9,469 nt of DNA from Patescibacteria group bacterium. GTDB taxonomy: Bacteria > Patescibacteriota > Gracilibacteria > UBA1369 > PNNO01. The stretch is taken from positions 1-9,469 of the forward strand of contig JAJRYP010000071.1 in the NCBI GenBank assembly GCA_024275695.1. Reading direction: 5' to 3'. A model generated the notes under the pieces. That model was not told where the DNA came from. It ran no database searches and worked only from the letters and a program-made list of their open reading frames with translations. The translations under genes were made by a program, and so were the position numbers. Position 1 is the stretch's first letter. Each line of letters begins with the position of its first letter. Shown here one piece after another: positions 6,737 through 9,469 of the stretch.

Positions 6737-9469
6737 TTAAGGGTTCGACCAAAGAGTTAATGTCGCGGTTGCCGTAAAAGTTCCGGCTTGAGTAAAGCTG
6801 CCGTCAATATCCGTCGTAGGGATAAAAGCTCCGAGATAGAAATCGAAGTATTCGTCCACAACCGCACTTAACGCCTGAATTATTGTATCATTTGTTGACG
6901 ACCCCGTTTGAAGCCTATGCCAACACGGCTTTGATCCGGCCGGCGGGCCCGGACATGTTTCGTTGTCGTATGTAAGGCCGCTTCCCTGGTTTGTATCGAT
7001 TTGCGCCGCCATGTTGCTTGTTGCTCCTCCGAAATTGTCCAGTCTAAACGCGACTTCCGACGTAAAGTCCGTTGGCGAATATACTTTCTTTCCGTCCAGA
7101 TAATCGTCGTTTGTTTCCATATCCATAAATATTCCGCTTGTTACGGCATCCGTTAATATTTGGTTTTTGTTCGCGGTAATGTTTATATCCGTTGTCGAGT
7201 CAACCGAAATTTGACAATATCCGTCGTCAAATTGAGTAGGTGTGTTTAAGTCAAGCGCGAGATTAATCGCTCCGGCTCCGTCCGGACACGATTTAACGGT
7301 AATCACCCCGCCTTCGGTCATATCAAAGCGGTTGGTTTCACTCCACAGTCCCCAATATTGGTCCGCGGTTGTTGCGTAATTGCCATCCTGATCTTCCATG
7401 AATCTGATTTTCCAATAATATGTATTGCCCGCCGATAAATTTATGGCGCAAGCTGTAGGGACAATTATATCTCCCGTGCGAGCGTTATGCGCGTAATCCA
7501 GGGCGCCCGGGAATTGCTTGGAGTCAATATTACAATTGGTGATAGCCGTGTCGCTCCATACGTTAACAACACTGCTGCCTATTATTAATTGATATTCATA
7601 CACATTGTAGGGGGGCTCTTCGGGAGTTGACGAGCTGTCTATGGTCCCGGCCTTGTGAACGGCGGACACAGCCGGCGTTGTATCGGGAACATTAGGCGTT
7701 GTATCTGATTTAGTCCCCGGATCTCCGCTTTGGGCCCCGGTGGTCGAGTCGTTGATATAAAGGGTCGCGGGGGGATCGGGGGTTTTTTGGCAAGTTGCTC
7801 CGACACTTGTTGGTCCATGATCTCTGTTGGCATAGGTCGGGCTGCCCGAAGTATATGCCGAGCCGGTTGTTTCCACAAGACATTGTTGCATGTATGAATT
7901 GCGTGTGTTTGTGTCAAACGAACCGTTTTCAACCTGTATACTTTCAACGTTGGTTGTGTCCTGCCCGTTTGTGGCGGTTGGATTTCTTGTAGCGTCGTCA
8001 CTGTTAAACAGGCTATCCAAATTAACGTCAATCGAGAGATCTCTTGAATCAATTACAATCGTTCCGTCATTTTGGTTTTGCCACATATCTGTCCATAAAT
8101 AAAAGATGGTTCCCGTACCCGCGTAATCATTGCCGGTTCCCTGGCCTTGTCCTCCCGTGACACTAACCGTACCGGTGTAATTAGATTTGTCATAATAATT
8201 AAAGTAAATTCTTCCACCGCCTCCGGCGCTGTCCGAGGCAGCGGTTGAATTCCCTCCGTTAGCCTGAATGGGTCCGGTACCGACAATCTGATTATAGATT
8301 TTAAAATTAATGGCTCCGCCGCTGCCGCCCTGGGTGGTATCACTCAATCCGTTCGCGCTGATTGATCCGTAATTTCTCAAAATACCCTGAGGTTCCACGA
8401 GCGGATCTCCCGATCCGGTCCCAACATAAATGTGCATAATGCCGCCGCCGCGTCCCGCGGAACCGTCGCTGACCGCGCTTCCGAAATTAACGAGTTCGGA
8501 GGTTATGTTTCCGTATTCCAGGCATGGAGACGCGGTGGCGGAGTCATACTGTCCTCTCCCTCCGTACGTGGCACCTCTTGTTCCCGATCCGCCAACACAG
8601 GTTTTATTTGATTTCCCGTCAACGTTTAGTTCCCCGTTGGAGTTTATGTTTAGGGTGTTTGTAACTCTTAATACAAAAGTGGTTTCCGGGTATGTGGACT
8701 TTATGTCGTGGGTTACGGTTCCGGACGCGCTTGCGCCGTCGCCGACGGACATGGTTTCGGTTTCAAGATTTGTGTTTAAAATAAGGGTTCCTTCAACCTG
8801 GGTGTTTCCGCCCGGAGAACCCGAATGAACATAAATCGCGTCGTTTGTGTTGCTGCAATTTACTTCGGCGGTGGCACCGTTTAAAATGTCAAAATAACCG
8901 TGAATATCCGTATTGCAATAAATCGGAGAAGTGCTGTCTTCAAAATTCGCGACCGTACTCGCGCCGGTTACGTCCACGTTTTTAAACGCGGAATCGTTGT
9001 ACGTGGTGAAGGTTCCACCTGAAATCATAACGTTCGCGCCGTCCGTTGTTCCCGTATTTGTGGATAGGCCGGTTGTAAATGTTCCTCCGGTTACCTCGAT
9101 TGAGTATCCCGAAGTCGTGTTATCTCTGGCAATTACATCATCGTCCAGTTCAACCGTTCCCGCCGAAGTAATACCGTTGTCGAATTTGAATTGGGACGTA
9201 TCGTCCGAGTCGATTGTTCCGTTTGCGTTTACTGTGACAAGATCAACACCTCTAAATCCGCCCACACCGTTAAACGTTGTAGCTACTTCATTATTTGTTA
9301 ATCGCCCGTAGGCGTCGATTGTTGTTGTTCCGTCAACCATAAATCTGTTTGCGGTGCCGTCGTTGATCAGCACGCGGCCCTCGTTTGTCGCGCTGCCGCT
9401 GATATTCATATTCCCGGTATTGCCGCCCGAATTGTCAACTTCGACTGTTTGAGTCGCGGAAACAAGGCC
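6737..9469 (-). CDS. Giant surface protein, C-terminal 910 residues (5' end outside window): beta-helix, Ig-like domain and cysteine domain
   Basis: The reading frame is open to the window edge, so the true start lies beyond base 9469 and the ATG at 9409 is internal. Numbering from that Met, residues 1-460 are low-complexity Gly/Asn/Thr/Asp repeats of a parallel beta-helix type. They include TGGTFTT and SGGTFTT repeats, glycine-rich turns at 316-331 and 359-366, and GGGGRIYF (396-403) followed by TGTVSVTGG and AGTGTIF. These are typical of filamentous adhesins and autotransporter-like passengers. Residues about 540-697 are an Ig/Fn3-like domain (VYEYQLIIG, GNTYYWKIRF, YWGLWSETNRF). Residues 702-890 form the domain shared with the small secreted proteins: C708, GYC732, C819 and C829 (PCWHRL), with the end ATATLTLW. 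There is no LPxTG signal or membrane helix at the C-terminus, so attachment probably uses the DUF916-like protein encoded two genes downstream. Likely an adhesin or fibre. Confidence 0.8.
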   Translation of the reverse strand, partial: GLVSATQTVEVDNSGGNTGNMNISGSATNEGRVLINDGTANRFMVDGTTTIDAYGRLTNNEVATTFNGVGGFRGVDLVTVNANGTIDSDDTSQFKFDNGITSAGTVELDDDVIARDNTTSGYSIEVTGGTFTTGLSTNTGTTDGANVMISGGTFTTYNDSAFKNVDVTGASTVANFEDSTSPIYCNTDIHGYFDILNGATAEVNCSNTNDAIYVHSGSPGGNTQVEGTLILNTNLETETMSVGDGASASGTVTHDIKSTYPETTFVLRVTNTLNINSNGELNVDGKSNKTCVGGSGTRGATYGGRGQYDSATASPCLEYGNITSELVNFGSAVSDGSAGRGGGIMHIYVGTGSGDPLVEPQGILRNYGSISANGLSDTTQGGSGGAINFKIYNQIVGTGPIQANGGNSTAASDSAGGGGRIYFNYYDKSNYTGTVSVTGGQGQGTGNDYAGTGTIFYLWTDMWQNQNDGTIVIDSRDLSIDVNLDSLFNSDDATRNPTATNGQDTTNVESIQVENGSFDTNTRNSYMQQCLVETTGSAYTSGSPTYANRDHGPTSVGATCQKTPDPPATLYINDSTTGAQSGDPGTKSDTTPNVPDTTPAVSAVHKAGTIDSSSTPEEPPYNVYEYQLIIGSSVVNVWSDTAITNCNIDSKQFPGALDYAHNARTGDIIVPTACAINLSAGNTYYWKIRFMEDQDGNYATTADQYWGLWSETNRFDMTEGGVITVKSCPDGAGAINLALDLNTPTQFDDGYCQISVDSTTDINITANKNQILTDAVTSGIFMDMETNDDYLDGKKVYSPTDFTSEVAFRLDNFGGATSNMAAQIDTNQGSGLTYDNETCPGPPAGSKPCWHRLQTGSSTNDTIIQALSAVVDEYFDFYLGAFIPTTDIDGSFTQAGTFTATATLTLWSNP

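Noticed and set aside
8430..8828. Plus-strand open frame of 132 codons (and a similar one at 8931-9311)
   Set aside because: Both lie wholly within the giant minus-strand gene and have no promoter or ribosome site. They look like shadows of GC-rich repeat coding.
6737..9409. Treating the ATG at 9409 as the true start of the giant gene
   Set aside because: Twenty further codons upstream are open to the window edge with the same repeat composition, and no signal peptide follows the Met at 9409.

Overview
All seven recognisable genes lie on the minus strand, so the window reads from high to low coordinates. Every one encodes an exported protein: each has an N-terminal signal peptide except the largest, whose 5' end lies outside the window. 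There is no metabolic, informational or mobile gene. The best guess for the source is an uncultured monoderm bacterium of the candidate phyla radiation (Patescibacteria) type. The reasons are envelope proteins with DUF916-like ectodomains plus a C-terminal membrane anchor, dockerin-like and cohesin-like modules, a Myxococcus-type disulfide repeat, ordinary sigma70-like promoters (TTGACT-N17-TATAAT), the standard genetic code, and start codons with A-rich leaders lacking a Shine-Dalgarno sequence. This placement is inference, not proof.

Region 9469-4297 is a tightly packed operon. It holds a large beta-helix surface protein (5' end outside the window), a 247-residue secreted protein, a DUF916-like membrane-anchored protein and a 208-residue secreted protein. 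Gene junctions are 4 nt, 4 nt and a 4-nt ATGA overlap. Region 4296-1810 is a second module built from the same parts. A 270-residue secreted acidic protein has its own near-consensus promoter, a leader of about 125 nt and its own terminator. It is followed by a separately promoted, longer DUF916-like anchored protein and a strong terminator.

Region 1740-1 holds two more secreted genes, each with its own promoter. The first is a mosaic protein ending in a dockerin-like domain. Next to it is the start of a gene, cut by the window edge, whose mature N-terminus looks like a cohesin domain.

The main idea is a cell-surface assembly system in two parts. In Firmicutes, DUF916 proteins (WxL-interacting proteins) are encoded with WxL proteins that bind the cell wall. 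Here the partners are not textbook WxL proteins. However, the two small secreted proteins, the 270-residue protein and the C-terminal 189 residues of the giant protein share a recognisable cysteine-containing beta-rich domain pattern. This suggests a diverged WxL-like family displayed with DUF916-like anchors. The adjacent cohesin-like and dockerin-like proteins could supply a second, calcium-dependent docking layer. The stretch from about 1200 to 4290 is markedly poorer in CpG than the DNA on either side, which may mean the second module has a different history or expression level.
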